Shown here in pieces: positions 23,875-35,198 of a stretch of 64,000 nucleotides of DNA. Each line of letters starts with the position of its first letter. Within the stretch, counting starts at the first letter, position 1. The notes under the pieces are model-generated. The model made no database searches. It saw nothing but the letters and a program-made list of their open reading frames with translations, and was not told the origin of the DNA. This DNA is from Volutella citrinella (taxonomy: Eukaryota; Ascomycota; Sordariomycetes; Hypocreales; Nectriaceae). Location of the stretch: the NCBI GenBank assembly GCA_034401135.1, contig JAWZSP010000009.1, positions 1,302,001-1,366,000 of the forward strand, given 5' to 3'. A program made the position numbers and the translations under genes.

Positions 23875-26183
23875 TTATTCGTCGTCCACAGGAAGCTCTA
23901 GATCGGGTAAGAACTCTTTGAACGCAAATCCGTGCCTATCTACCACGGCTTCACCTCCAGTCAGGGCCTTTGTGCCCGTGTCACCCAAGCCACCCCCTGC
24001 GAGCCATTGCTGGAGCTTGAACGATGACTGAATAATGTCAATCACGAGATGCCAATTGTCCACGCCAATCGTCATGAATCCGGCCACCATCAAAGTCTTG
24101 ACAAAACGGGCTGCAGCGGTATTATGGGAGCTTGGTACAATCGCCAACAATACCCAGACGAAAATGCCAATTGTAGCCTTCCAAGTTGGTAGAGACACTT
24201 GCCATGCAGCTTGCCAGATTCTCAGAAACTCCATCTCGGAGCAGATCATGCTCGTGGGGGATCGGTTGAGAATAGCTCGGCAATACACAAGAGCCGTGAG
24301 TCGCACGCATCGATACATCAAATCTGGCAGTTCAATAGAGGGGGAGGATCCGTCAGACTGCGATTTGCATGATTCCGGACTGTGCCCATCTTGTGACTGG
24401 GCGGAACCCTTTGAAGATCCAGTCCTTGAGCTGCCTGCCGGCTCTGGTGTGCGACGGCTAGGTGTGTCCTCTGGCATCTCGGATATTCGGTCTTTCAACC
24501 AACTAGCGGCCGTCATAACTTTTTGTAGCTCTGCGACGGGAGCTCCTAGTGGTAGGGAAAGGACGGCATCGAATAGATGACGGATCTCGTCCAGAATCAG
24601 TGCCGTGTTCGGATGCAGCTGCAAGGAATTGATGCAGCCAGTAAACGAGGGCCATCCAAAAATCAGAGGCGAGTTGAGGGCAGTGTGAAACGGCATCATT
24701 ATCGGGTCGCTGAATTCGAAACCGGCCTCTCCGTATATGCTTGGTTCGATCTCGTGAGCTAGCGCCATGACAACATCGTGTCTAGAGATATCAGCACCTC
24801 TGTCAATCTCATTGCCAAAAGGTTCGGCAGGGGTCCTTGAAACTTACATGAGGATGGTCTTGCTTAAAAATCCATGGAGACCAAGCCGTTGTAGACCACC
24901 TCGCATTTGGACCATCTGCTTTAGCCCTCTGATATGCGCATTGAGGTCGGATGTTGCGCCCCAGTACCATGAATCAATTACCATCTGAACGACACCGAGA
25001 ATAGATGTGTCACTGGTTTGAGTCGCCTCGTCTCGTAGGCGCTGATTGAGCATCTGGTACACCCTACCTTTGTGTAGCATTGCCACCGTTTTGGGTATGT
25101 GTCCAGTTTCGGAAAAGAAGCATGCCGAAGTGAACAAGACAATTTGTAACAAAAGAGGGTCTTGCACACAAGATGGCACCCAATACCTCATGAATGCGTT
25201 ATTGGGGTCGGGGTTCCCGTCGACGGAGACCTTGAAGCGACAAAGCAACTGGAGATCTGACATTGTTAGCGTAATATCCATCACTGGGGCTGCCATTATA
25301 CTCACGAATTCTGACAAGCTCCTTGTTCATTCGCGTTGGTGCCATGGGCAAGAACCGAAGCTGGTCCATTGCGCCTTCGATTGGCCAAACCGGGGCACGT
25401 CTCGACTGTTGTGAAGCCAAGTACATGCGAATATCATCCTCGACGGGATCATCCTCTGGGATACGGTTGGCTACCGTTAGTCGACGTTCGAAAATAACGC
25501 GTAATGTCTCCAGCATTGCTTCAGGATCGTTGCTGTTGTCATCATTAGGCGTCTTAAAAGGCACCCAGGGATTGGACTTCTTTGGCAGAGGCGAACTGTG
25601 CGCCGATGAGCTGCCCTCTGAGGAACTGGATGACGGGTAGTCCACAGGGAAAGGGGAGGAGTTCGAGCCGTTGGTTGGTAAACTAGGTTCCTCGACCACC
25701 AGGATAGCATTTTGCACTCCAGCAGGGTTAAGGTGAGAATACGGGCCTTCGCGTAACGCAACCGTTGTCGTGGTCGGACTCTCCACAACCCCGGGCGGTG
25801 GATTTCTATCAATCTTGGTTAACTTCGTCATTGCTAGACTGCTCTCATATAAGTGGTGGCATACCTCTTTGGCGCTTTAGCCTTATACTCGCAAATCGGT
25901 TGCGGAAATCGCCGGACGCAGTTGGTACATGGCTGTCCCTGGGAACACTTTCAGGTGCGTTAGCTTGCAGAACGACCGAGTTTGCTGCTGAGTCGTGGCG
26001 AGCCCACTGCTTGGGCCAATATCACCGAGAGCGCTTGTCGGAGCCTTGGAATGTATACAGCGAAGGAGAGGGCATCGTAGATGTACAAACCTTTTGTTTC
26101 CGTCGCCGGCATTCCGTACATGAGGAAGTCTGGCGCTCGGCACGGCGGCGCACACCACCGGCAGAGCTATCAGGGCCCGCCAT
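23875..26183 (-). CDS. Zn(II)2Cys6 transcription factor with fungal-specific regulatory domain
   Basis: Nuclear regulator of 663 aa from five exons: 26183-26091, 25947-25865, 25805-25306, 25256-24848, 24781-23875. The introns (143, 59, 49 and 66 nt) all have GT/AG ends, and every phase closes (1,992 nt). The binuclear zinc cluster is C22-x2-C25-x6-C32-x5-C38-x2-C41-x8-C50; the first intron falls between Cys25 and Cys32, a common position in this family. A Ser/Pro-rich linker follows. The large C-terminal helical region (about residues 200-660) resembles Fungal_trans_2-type regulatory domains. Exon 3 is taken to start at 25805, because the nearer AG would leave a 31-nt intron and the wrong frame. 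The likely target is the adjacent FAD oxidase, by position only. Confidence 0.9.
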
Positions 26184-29100
26184 ATTGGTCCAGGTTGGCT
26201 GAGTTGTTGTCAAGGGTTCAACAGTCGGGCTTGGCCTCCCCTGCCAGCCAAATACGCCGCAGGTTCAGCCAGTGTGTGGTAAGTTAGCGATGGCGTGGAT
26301 GGCAAAAAGTTGGATCGATGTTCGAGTAGGAGAATGAGGCTGCGACGGGTAACGTGACCGAGGTGCGGTGCTCGCTTACCACTGTACCAGCGATGGTCAA
26401 GCGACTTGTGGCTTATTGACGGGGATAATGATGATGCGATAAGATAGTGGATAACACGATGAGACCGGATAGATTGAAAAAGAGAGGGGAATGCGAAAAA
26501 GGCGTAGCGAAACTGGGCGAAGCTAATGGCTGGCTGCAACTGGTAGTTTAAGAGGCGATCCAAAGGGGTGGTGGTGCCAACCACGAACGAGGTCAAGGGC
26601 TGGAGCGGGTGGTGGCGAAAGAAGCAATAAACTTCCCGAAAAAGCCAGGCGGCTGATGCCGAGTTGCCAAATTTCCGGTAGGCTTCAAATTCGTGGAGTT
26701 TTCTTTTGTCCTGCTGATGAGTGAGCTTCTTAGGCTGGTGATTTGCTGTTGCTTTTGTTTTGCGGATTTGCCGAAGATTGGATCTTTGCCTGGGGCGAGA
26801 ACGATGATTGCAGTGTCGCTGGTGGAGCCGAACTTGCTGTGGCAGGCAGGGCAGCTGTCAGCGTCCAGATGACAAGCGAACCTGGGGCCCAGAACTGTTG
26901 GGTGAGCGCTCAGTGTATTGAAGCAACGATGGGAAGCTGCGGGATCTATTGCAGATGCAGCCCAGAGAAGATCGCGGAATTGGGGTAGCGGGTACAGAGT
27001 ATTATTAACAGCCTAAAGCGCGGGAGCTAGGCGGTATCAAGTATTCGCGTCCTTTTTGTTGCTGCTTGAATCAAGCAACTCACGTCAGGAGTATTGTCGC
27101 GGGCGCTCCTCTGGGTCGCTGTGGGAGGGTGGCGGGTGGCGGCCGAGCAGATTATTAGACCCAGATGACTAGGACTCGGGGAGGGGCGTGGCCTATGCTG
27201 TTGACTGCTAGTAAGCCAGTCCGGGCCTTGGGTATTAGCTACCTTATTAGCTGTGCAGCAGGCACCCAGTCGGCCGAGAAGCCAAAGAAAAACCTGGCCA
27301 GGCTGGTCCCGAGCTAGAAAGGCCAAGTTAAAGTGGGAATCGACGAGCTCCAGCTCGAGCTCGAGCCCTGGCCTGCGGGCCTCTGGCTCTGGTCTGGCGC
27401 TGGCGTCAGCGGAAACGACGGGCTAGGCGGGCCTGCCTTGTCTGGAGCTGAGACGGGCGCGGGCCAGCCAAGGTTACGCGCTAGATGCCGTGGCAGATGG
27501 CGTGGTGGTGGTGGGGGATCTGAGGCCAATTTGTATGTATGGGATGCTGCTCCTCTTAATACTGCTCGCGGGCGGGCCAGTGCCGGAGAAAATAACAGTA
27601 ACTTGCACCTATTGCTGCACTTGCTGCGTCGAGGTTTGCGGAGGTCCGACAGAGTGGTGCGCGTGGTTTGACGGGCAGCGAGTGAGCGTCAGAAGTGGCG
27701 TGTGGGTGGGTGGCTCGCAACGGCACGCAGAGCGAGGGTAGGGCACGACCGGATAGGACGACGACTCCTCTCGGTGGATGGCTGTGGTGGATGGGGTCCA
27801 AGGGCGGGACAGACGGAGGGGCGTGGAGGAGAGGGCGAGGCAGTCAAAAGTAGGCGGCTAGTCAATCCAAGGCTTCCAAGCCAACAAAAGGCTCTTGGAG
27901 CGACCCCGTGATGATTCTCGGGGAGCGGCCGCTAAGGTGGTGTGGCAGCTCTGATGCTTAGGGAGGTAGGCAGTCGAGCCCGTGTTAGAAGCGGTTCCTT
28001 CCTGTCGGATGTCGTCCGGCGGCGATTTCAACCCGGGGAAGGGGACGTTGCACCTACCGCGAGGTTTATGCGCCGTTCCTGCCTCGCTATTGCTCCATCA
28101 CGCACCCAGGTAGGAAGGAGCGTGACAGGGCGTGACCAAGAGTCGAGGGCAGCCACTACCTAATTATACGCAGAAACAATAGCCTGCCCAGGCAGCATCC
28201 AAGTACTACTGCTACTCGTAGCCGATGACATGAGCTGGGCATTGGCTCGGCTCACCAGAAATGATGATGGGCTACCAGCACTTATTGCTCAGCCTGTACT
28301 ACTACTCCGTATATCATTCGAGCATGCCATTTACGGTGTCACGGAGCTGTTTATTTTAAGTGGCAGGGCTGGTGCGGAGCTCACACGCGCAATAGTGTCC
28401 TGCTGCGAGTGCGTGTTTCCACCATGACCAGGGACATCCTTCCACAATGCCTCATCCTGCCACTGTTACGACATCCACTTGCCTCAACATGGACGCCGAG
28501 GCCATGCTGGCGCTGGAGCAAAGCGACCAGCACAACGCAGCCCACGCAACGGCAATTCCTTGGTTGCCTGGGCCTGGCGCGGCTTGGCCGGCTGAATTTA
28601 GCCAGGCCTCTGGCTCTTCTTCCAATTGCTCACACTTGCAGCCATGCACAGTCTGCCTGCCGATAAGGGCAGGGCGTGACCCTCGGCCATTGCACCTCAA
28701 TGGGATCTTCAGTCATTCTCAAACGCCAGGGGCGGCACCATACTTGCAAGCCGCAATAATACTCCGGAGCCACTGCCTGCTTGATGCGTTGGTTGGTGCC
28801 TCTCGGGTAGAATTGCGGATCCACCCTTCAACGGCCCGTCTCCATGTCTACCCGGCCCGTCCGATCGCTGTTGGTAGGGCACGACAGGGCACGACAGGGC
28901 ACGACAGGTCATGACAGCACGGCCGGGGCCTGGCTTGGTTTTGCCAAAGAACGAGAAAGAAGCAACATACATGGCTCTGGTGACCGGAGCCGAACCCCGG
29001 ATTCGTAGGCGTTTCCCGGCCGGCTGGCAGAAGACTGGCAACAACAGCTGGTGTGCAACCCGGAGAGCCTGCACACCACGGGCCCTCGTGGATTGTGCGC

Positions 29101-32100
29101 ATCAGGCGATCGACTCCTTACATAGTAGCTCGTCGTAAGCAGCTGACCATCGCCGGGCAGCCACAGGGCGCGCTTCAAGGGCTAGCCAGATGATGCGCAC
29201 CAGTAGTGTCCGCAAGCACCAACCAGCGAGGGCGCACATTCACCTCATCAAATTCACAAACAAACCGGTGTCTGGTACCTGCAGAGAGGCTTGGGACCAG
29301 GCAAATGTGGCCAGAGTACGTCTTCCATCCCTCTCACTGCCCTCACCTTGGCTGTCCGGCTTGTACCGGGTGCGCAAGCGAGGAGGATGTGTGGCCAGCT
29401 GTGCGGTTGCGAAGGAGATTTTACAACAAACACGATCTGGAGCTGCACGATGGCTGGCGCGGGACTTGGCTACGATCTCGGCTATCGACCCTCCGCAGGC
29501 AGGACCAACAACCAACCAAACTCAATACTGACGTCTTGGGAGCTAATGGACAGAATATTGTTCTCGCCGCAGCGACTGCGGGATCAGAAATCCTAGGAGC
29601 TCGTCTGACCCGAACGAGAAGCGATTACCAGACATCTGTCACATTTCGAGAATGGCTTGAACGGCCATTGTAGAGTGGGGAAATGTCACCAGTTCGTAGG
29701 CGATGCGCAGTGCGCACAGCCCTCGCTCGTGTATTACGCCGTGTACAGTAATCCCCAAACCCAGTCGTCTCATCACCCTTGGTGGTGGTTTGGATGTGCT
29801 GACTGACGGCTGGTTCGTAATTACAGTCCAGCATTACTTGGAGCACACCCTGGGACGGACCAGCCCGGAGATTATTCGATCAATATGATGCGTCGAATAC
29901 GATACGATGCGACGCGACTGGCGAATCGATCCCCAATAGTCTCCAACAAGCGATCTTGTATTGACGGGCGCCACTGCTAGCGCAGGATCAAGATCGTCTT
30001 CAGCCTGTATTTGCCTGGCCGCCTCATATTACCTGCAAGACGCTGACGACGGTGATGTTGATTCTCCTGGCCGACACCTGGCCCTCATCAAGTACTCCTT
30101 CCGGAGCCTCGGCACACCAGCGTCGGCTGAGGGCCGGACATACTCGACTCCAACGCAAACCCATCTCGCCAACAGTGCCATTGGCGGCGCCTCCAAATCA
30201 CTCATCGAGTAGGAGTGCCCTGTACCGAAGTAACGTCGTCATGGTCTTGGTCAGGTTGCAACTCGATGCGACACGTGTGTGGTGCGTGCACTTTTGCTCC
30301 TGCGTCATGGTACCCTGCGTCGACCTGGGGCTTCCTTGCCAGTGACACCCTGTAAGCCGCCAAGTCTGCAACCCCAGCCGCCATCGCCCCTTCAGCAGCT
30401 TGGAGAAGAGAGCTGGAGCTGGAAGCAGGGTTGGAGTTTGGTGCTGGCGTTGGTGCTGAGACTGAAGCGAGCTGAAGAAGGGCAGATGGAGTGGAGAGCA
30501 AGTGGCTTCACCGTGATTGATGCCCGGTCACTGGTCCCCCTCCTCGTCACCCGTCATCTGCCATCCCCAATCTCCCCTCCCCGGTGAAGAATTCCAGCGG
30601 CGCTAGAGCCCCACTAGAGCCGGGTAGAGGCCGCCGCGCCCCTACCTCGCTGTCGTACTGATCAGTGATGGTGGCCGATCTAGTCACCCTAAATGGTTAG
30701 CGGGGCGGGGAGCGCCGTTGACAAGGGCGCCTTGACAGGCCCTCGCAGCCTGCTGGAGCACTTGCTAGCGGATCTCACGAGCGCGCCCTTGTGAAACTTC
30801 GATGGCCCGTCCACGCAGGGGCGGCCTTTCTTCCCATCCTTTGTGGATGTGCAAAGCGGGGTGTTGGTTGAGCTGCTGGCGTTGCTGCACACTGCGCGCG
30901 CCCTGCGGTGCCCCTCCCCCAAGGAAACACGCATTACTGATTTGATATTTACCACCCCGGCCTCGAGGGCTCGACGTCTCTCGCACCAGCGACAACGCGG
31001 CGAGCGCGCTCTTGTGCGTGTTTGGCTGGCTGAGCTCAATGCTATGTCCAGCGCAACTTCCAGCCCTGACCTCCCCCCCTGCCAGCCTCACCTTCAACTG
31101 CAGACCAGCTGTGCTGACAACTACGATGGCACCCGCCCATATCCTGCCTGGTCACTGGGCATAGGCCCTCTTGTGATCGTGGGACCCCTCGGCGAGATCG
31201 ACCTGCATCGCATCGCAGCGCATCAAATCACCTGCATGGGCCCTTCTTCCCATGTCCATGACTATGCGTATGCCCCATGACCTTGGCCTTGACCTTGACC
31301 TAGGCCATTTATTATTCTGGCCTTCTTTCCTGCTCAGCTCGGACTCCGCTGTACCGTTTGCCGCCGCCGCCGCCTCAGCGCCTCGTCCACACGTGTACTA
31401 CAACAACTGTGCTGCGCAGTTGATGGAAGGGCCCCTCCGGCTCTGTTCTCGGCCAGACTCCCAATATCCCAGCCGATTGCTGCGATGCCTTGATGCCACG
31501 GGTGTCACCTCACACAAGCCGTCACTCGCGGGAGGCTACGCCGGGGCTCAGCGGCGAGTGGAGGACTCAGGAGCCTTTGCGGATAGCTCCTCCAAGTCGT
31601 GTGTGCGGGCATGCGAGTGGCCCTGTCCTGCGGGGGACGGGAGCATGCTGCCCCGATGCGTGAGAGCCCGTCCCGTCTGTGACGGGGCCCGCTAACAGAC
31701 AAGTTCTGTCCCAAGATGGACTCATCAGGCTCAAGTGGACTCCAGATCCGTCGACGCATCCCTGAGCCCGGGGTCTTTTCGCTGAAGCCATGGCCCCTAC
31801 CCCAAGCCCGTCCACGTATGTCGACTGTCCTCGTCGTGCAGAGAGCTAACCTGCATTCGTTTTTGGGGACGATATCGAGATGAGCCGTGAAGAGAAAAAG
31901 GAAGGAAACAAAGCAGACAGGACAGCCCACGCCTGCACAAGCCGTGATAGTGTGCACTGCCCGCGCGAGCCGATCTAATTACCACGTAGCAGGTTCATCT
32001 TCACCCTTCAACACCGGGATAGACGAATTAGGGGCGTGTTGTTGCTTTTCCCACTGGCGTTCCTCCACGGTTCGCTCAACCAGCGGCGTAGTAGCAGCGC

Positions 32101-33164
32101 GAAGCACCAAGCACCAAGGCAGACTGTCCCATGGCGCCCGAGCCAGCAATGCCGAACCTCGTGCAGTTGGTCCCATGGCCGCGTCCCAGCCTGCGTCTTG
32201 AACACCCCCAGGCGAACGTGGCACCAGTATGGGCACCTTGACAGACGCGTTCGTCGTCTCAACATCCTCCTCAAAGTGGAAGCCTCTTCGCCACCAGCCC
32301 CCTTCCTTTTGGCCCTCTGCATCCAGCACTGCCCTCCGACGGACGCCACCCTCAGACTTCCGTCCCGATCTTCGCCATCACGATATCTGGCTTTTACAGA
32401 TCTGCGGGCTGCGTGAGAAAGGGGCTTGTGACAGGTGACCCCAAAACCGTTGTGTTAGTCCCGACACCAAAGCTCCTAGCTCTTTCTTCGCCGGCGCCGC
32501 CATCTCAATGCAGAGGCTCTTACACCTCTTGATTGGATACCTTGATATAACACTCCGATAGGCTAATTCAGCATCATCAAACCTCAAACCCCATATCCAC
32601 GGTCTCGGGTGCGAAAGGTAGTAGGGGGAGACCACCTGACTCGTGATGACCCCCAGGTTCCACACTGTGATAGGCAGCAGCTCGCCGAATAGCAGCTTTC
32701 GCTGGGGCTTCCTTGCGTCATTGGTCTCAAAGCAAAACTCCGTTGTAAATTGTTGCTCTATTTACACATTCGACACAAAGGATATCCTTGGCGTACCAAG
32801 CGTTCTACCAAATCATGACGTTTGTCGACCTCACGGTATCATTGGCAACCCAGGCGAAAGCCAATGCCTCGTCCTGGGTGCCCCCCCGGATTCTAGCATT
32901 GCAAATCATATCATCATGTCATTGCCCGTGGTATCTGTCCGAGCACAATAAATCATCAGGCTTAAGTTCCTCAACGCCATCCACATTACCAGATCCAACC
33001 CGTCATCGGCCAGATCTCTCTTTCAGGGATAATGCGCCATCGATTTCATCGTCCCGTCAACATAGTCTTTACTGCCGCATCCTAGCACCAATGATACAGG
33101 CCCATCGTATTCTGAGCATGGGTCCGTACCGCTCAACGATCCCCTGAAATTGTTTTTTTTTTGC
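26184..33164. other. Long gene-poor tract
   Basis: Seven kilobases between the Zn2Cys6 regulator and the 3' end of the patatin-like gene. I see no supported gene. Open frames are short or of low-complexity composition. A decamer tandem repeat (28877-28916) is present. It probably includes the regulator's promoter; non-coding RNA is possible but not visible by eye. Confidence 0.45.
28877..28916. repeat. Decamer tandem repeat (GGGCACGACA)
   Basis: Three perfect tandem copies of GGGCACGACA followed by a fourth, GGTCATGACA, with two C-to-T differences. Non-coding context. Confidence 0.92.
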
Positions 33165-35198
33165 TCATCTCCTGTGATACTCCGGCTTGCGCGCCATATT
33201 CACCGGTGGAGGCTCCTCATCGTCGATGGGGTATGGAGGAGGCATCATGGGTTGTCGTCGACCTCCCTGTTGGCTCTCCGGCAGCGGCGTCTTGGGCGGA
33301 AGAGGTGGAGGTTCCATTCGAGTGATTGGCGGAGGGGCTTGCCTCACGGGCGGCGGTCGGGGATATTCGTCTGGGCTCATGATGGCGATGAGGTCGGAAC
33401 CAGAGGTGTCGCGGTAGTGGTTCGAATGCGTCGTCGATATCGCGACCATCTTCTCCCCGTCCTCGTATCGTAGAGAGGGGGCACTGACACTGGGGCCTTG
33501 GGATACTGGCCGCTGACCCGGCGGCGGCGAGTTGCCCGAATGAGACGTCCCTGGTCGTATGCGCTCATGAGAACTCCGGGGCGACCCGATATTGTTCGGA
33601 TGAACCTGGAGGCTGTCCGAACCCGACTCAAAGGACGACCGGCTGGCTGGGCTTCGTGGTGGAGGGGGTGCAGCGGGAAAGTCTCCCATCAACTCCACCG
33701 CCAGGGGCGATTCGAACGTGCTCGAGCTCGACTTGACAATCTCAGGAATACCCCGCGAGGAGCGCTCGAAGCGCAGTTTGGCCTTGTGGATCTTGGCCAT
33801 CTTTGATGAAATGCCATGAATCATCTTCTGCTCTGCCTCCCTTGCCATGTATCGTCGAGTTCCTGTGCTGATATCTCCAAGTCGGTTCCACTCGTTCATT
33901 CCAAATTCACCAACTCCCACTTCAACGTTAAGACGATAGTAGTTTTCGATATTCACACCCCGTTTGGTAAGGTGTTCCCGGATCATGTATTCGTGAATCG
34001 TCTCGCAACCCTCAATCTTGGCAATCAACCTGCGGCGCGCGTCGGCAAAGTCACCTAGGAAACCTTCATACCACATCTGCTGGTTTGCGTCACTGCCTCT
34101 GGGCCGGCGACCAGTGCCGACACTGACAAACACACCAACTTCTCGGCCTGGCCACTCATTCACCACGGCCTCATCCAGCGCCTCGGGGCTGGGGTTGAAG
34201 GTGCCTGTTCCGTCATCATGGAAAATGGATTGTCCAATTTGAATTGGTTTGAATGCAAGACCGATCGCAGACGTCGCCCTTCCAGCCTGCCAGATCTTGC
34301 AGTCGAATTCTGGAGGCGGTTCGCGTCGTGAATCATATGATCGAAGGATGGCGGCGGGATCGCCTCTTGGGGAGCCCTTGTAAACGGCAGTAACCGCACT
34401 GCAAACAATCAGTGGTCAGCGATATTTGTCTTTGGTAGGCACCCAGATAGACCAAGCGAGGCGAGGTGAGACATGAACTTACGTCTTGGTACGGTTTTCC
34501 CGTGCGTCATACAACCGCGCATTCGGGTTGCCATATCGAGAATTGAAAGCGGGACGAGACATTTGAGCAGTAGGGCTCCTGGCGCTGAAACTCACGGTGC
34601 TGGCGTTGCTGGCATTTCGTCTCGGGCTTGCGCTCGAGTATTGCGCGGCGTTGAGAGGATTGACCATCGGCGGAGCTGAGCCGTCGTTGCCCTCCTTCTC
34701 GTTGACGGTGTGCTCTTGGACGGCCTGTTTAATGGCATCTTCAAGCTTACTAGCCTTGAAGAGAGTGGAGCGATATGGGATTCCGGCGATTGTCTTGTCC
34801 GTCTCAAACACATGGCGGGTGAGGCGCACGTAGAGTTCCTTGCAAGTCTCAAGGTCGAGGCGCAGGCGTCCAAGCATGAGGGCGATGAGACCGCCAGTTC
34901 CGGTGCCGACGATAAGGTCGAAGTGGTCGCAGGGCTTGGGGATTTCATTTCGACGCGGCGCGCGACCCTCGATCTCGACAAAGGTTCGGTGCATGATTTC
35001 CTGGACGATGATGAACATGGAGTAGCCACGGACTCCGCCACCATCTGCGCTCGAGTCAGCAAAATATCAGAGACGACGATGACTTGAAGTCGCGACAACA
35101 GAAAGCATAATAATAGACTAGGCGACCATACCGAGCGATAGGACTCGAAGGGGCGGACCCTTGGTGGTGTCCTTCCTCCTGACTCCGTAAGAGTCCAT
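33165..35198 (-). CDS. Patatin-like phospholipase-fold protein lacking the nucleophile serine
   Basis: 620 aa from exons 35198-35132, 35044-34483 and 34398-33165; introns of 87 and 84 nt; phases close. The start has a strong CCACCAATGG context. Patatin features: the oxyanion-hole motif DGGGVRG (residues 23-29) and the nucleophile-elbow region DLIVGTGTGGLIALMLGRL, where the family consensus is G-x-S-x-G. Here it reads G69-T-G71-T-G73, so the catalytic Ser is Gly (codon GGA). The partner Asp is kept in a DG motif (HDDGTGTFNPSPEAL, Asp272). After the domain (about residue 400) there is a long Pro/Ser-rich disordered tail with PPPLPPKTPLPE-like SH3-type proline motifs. Active members cleave acyl groups from phospholipids; this one is predicted to be inactive, or to bind lipid or act as a regulator. 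The relaxed elbow may be a clade feature rather than a local mutation. Confidence 0.9.

Noticed and set aside
26210..26596. 128-codon minus-strand frame upstream of the Zn2Cys6 gene
   Set aside because: It begins with TTG and has no ATG in good context. It is likely leader sequence.
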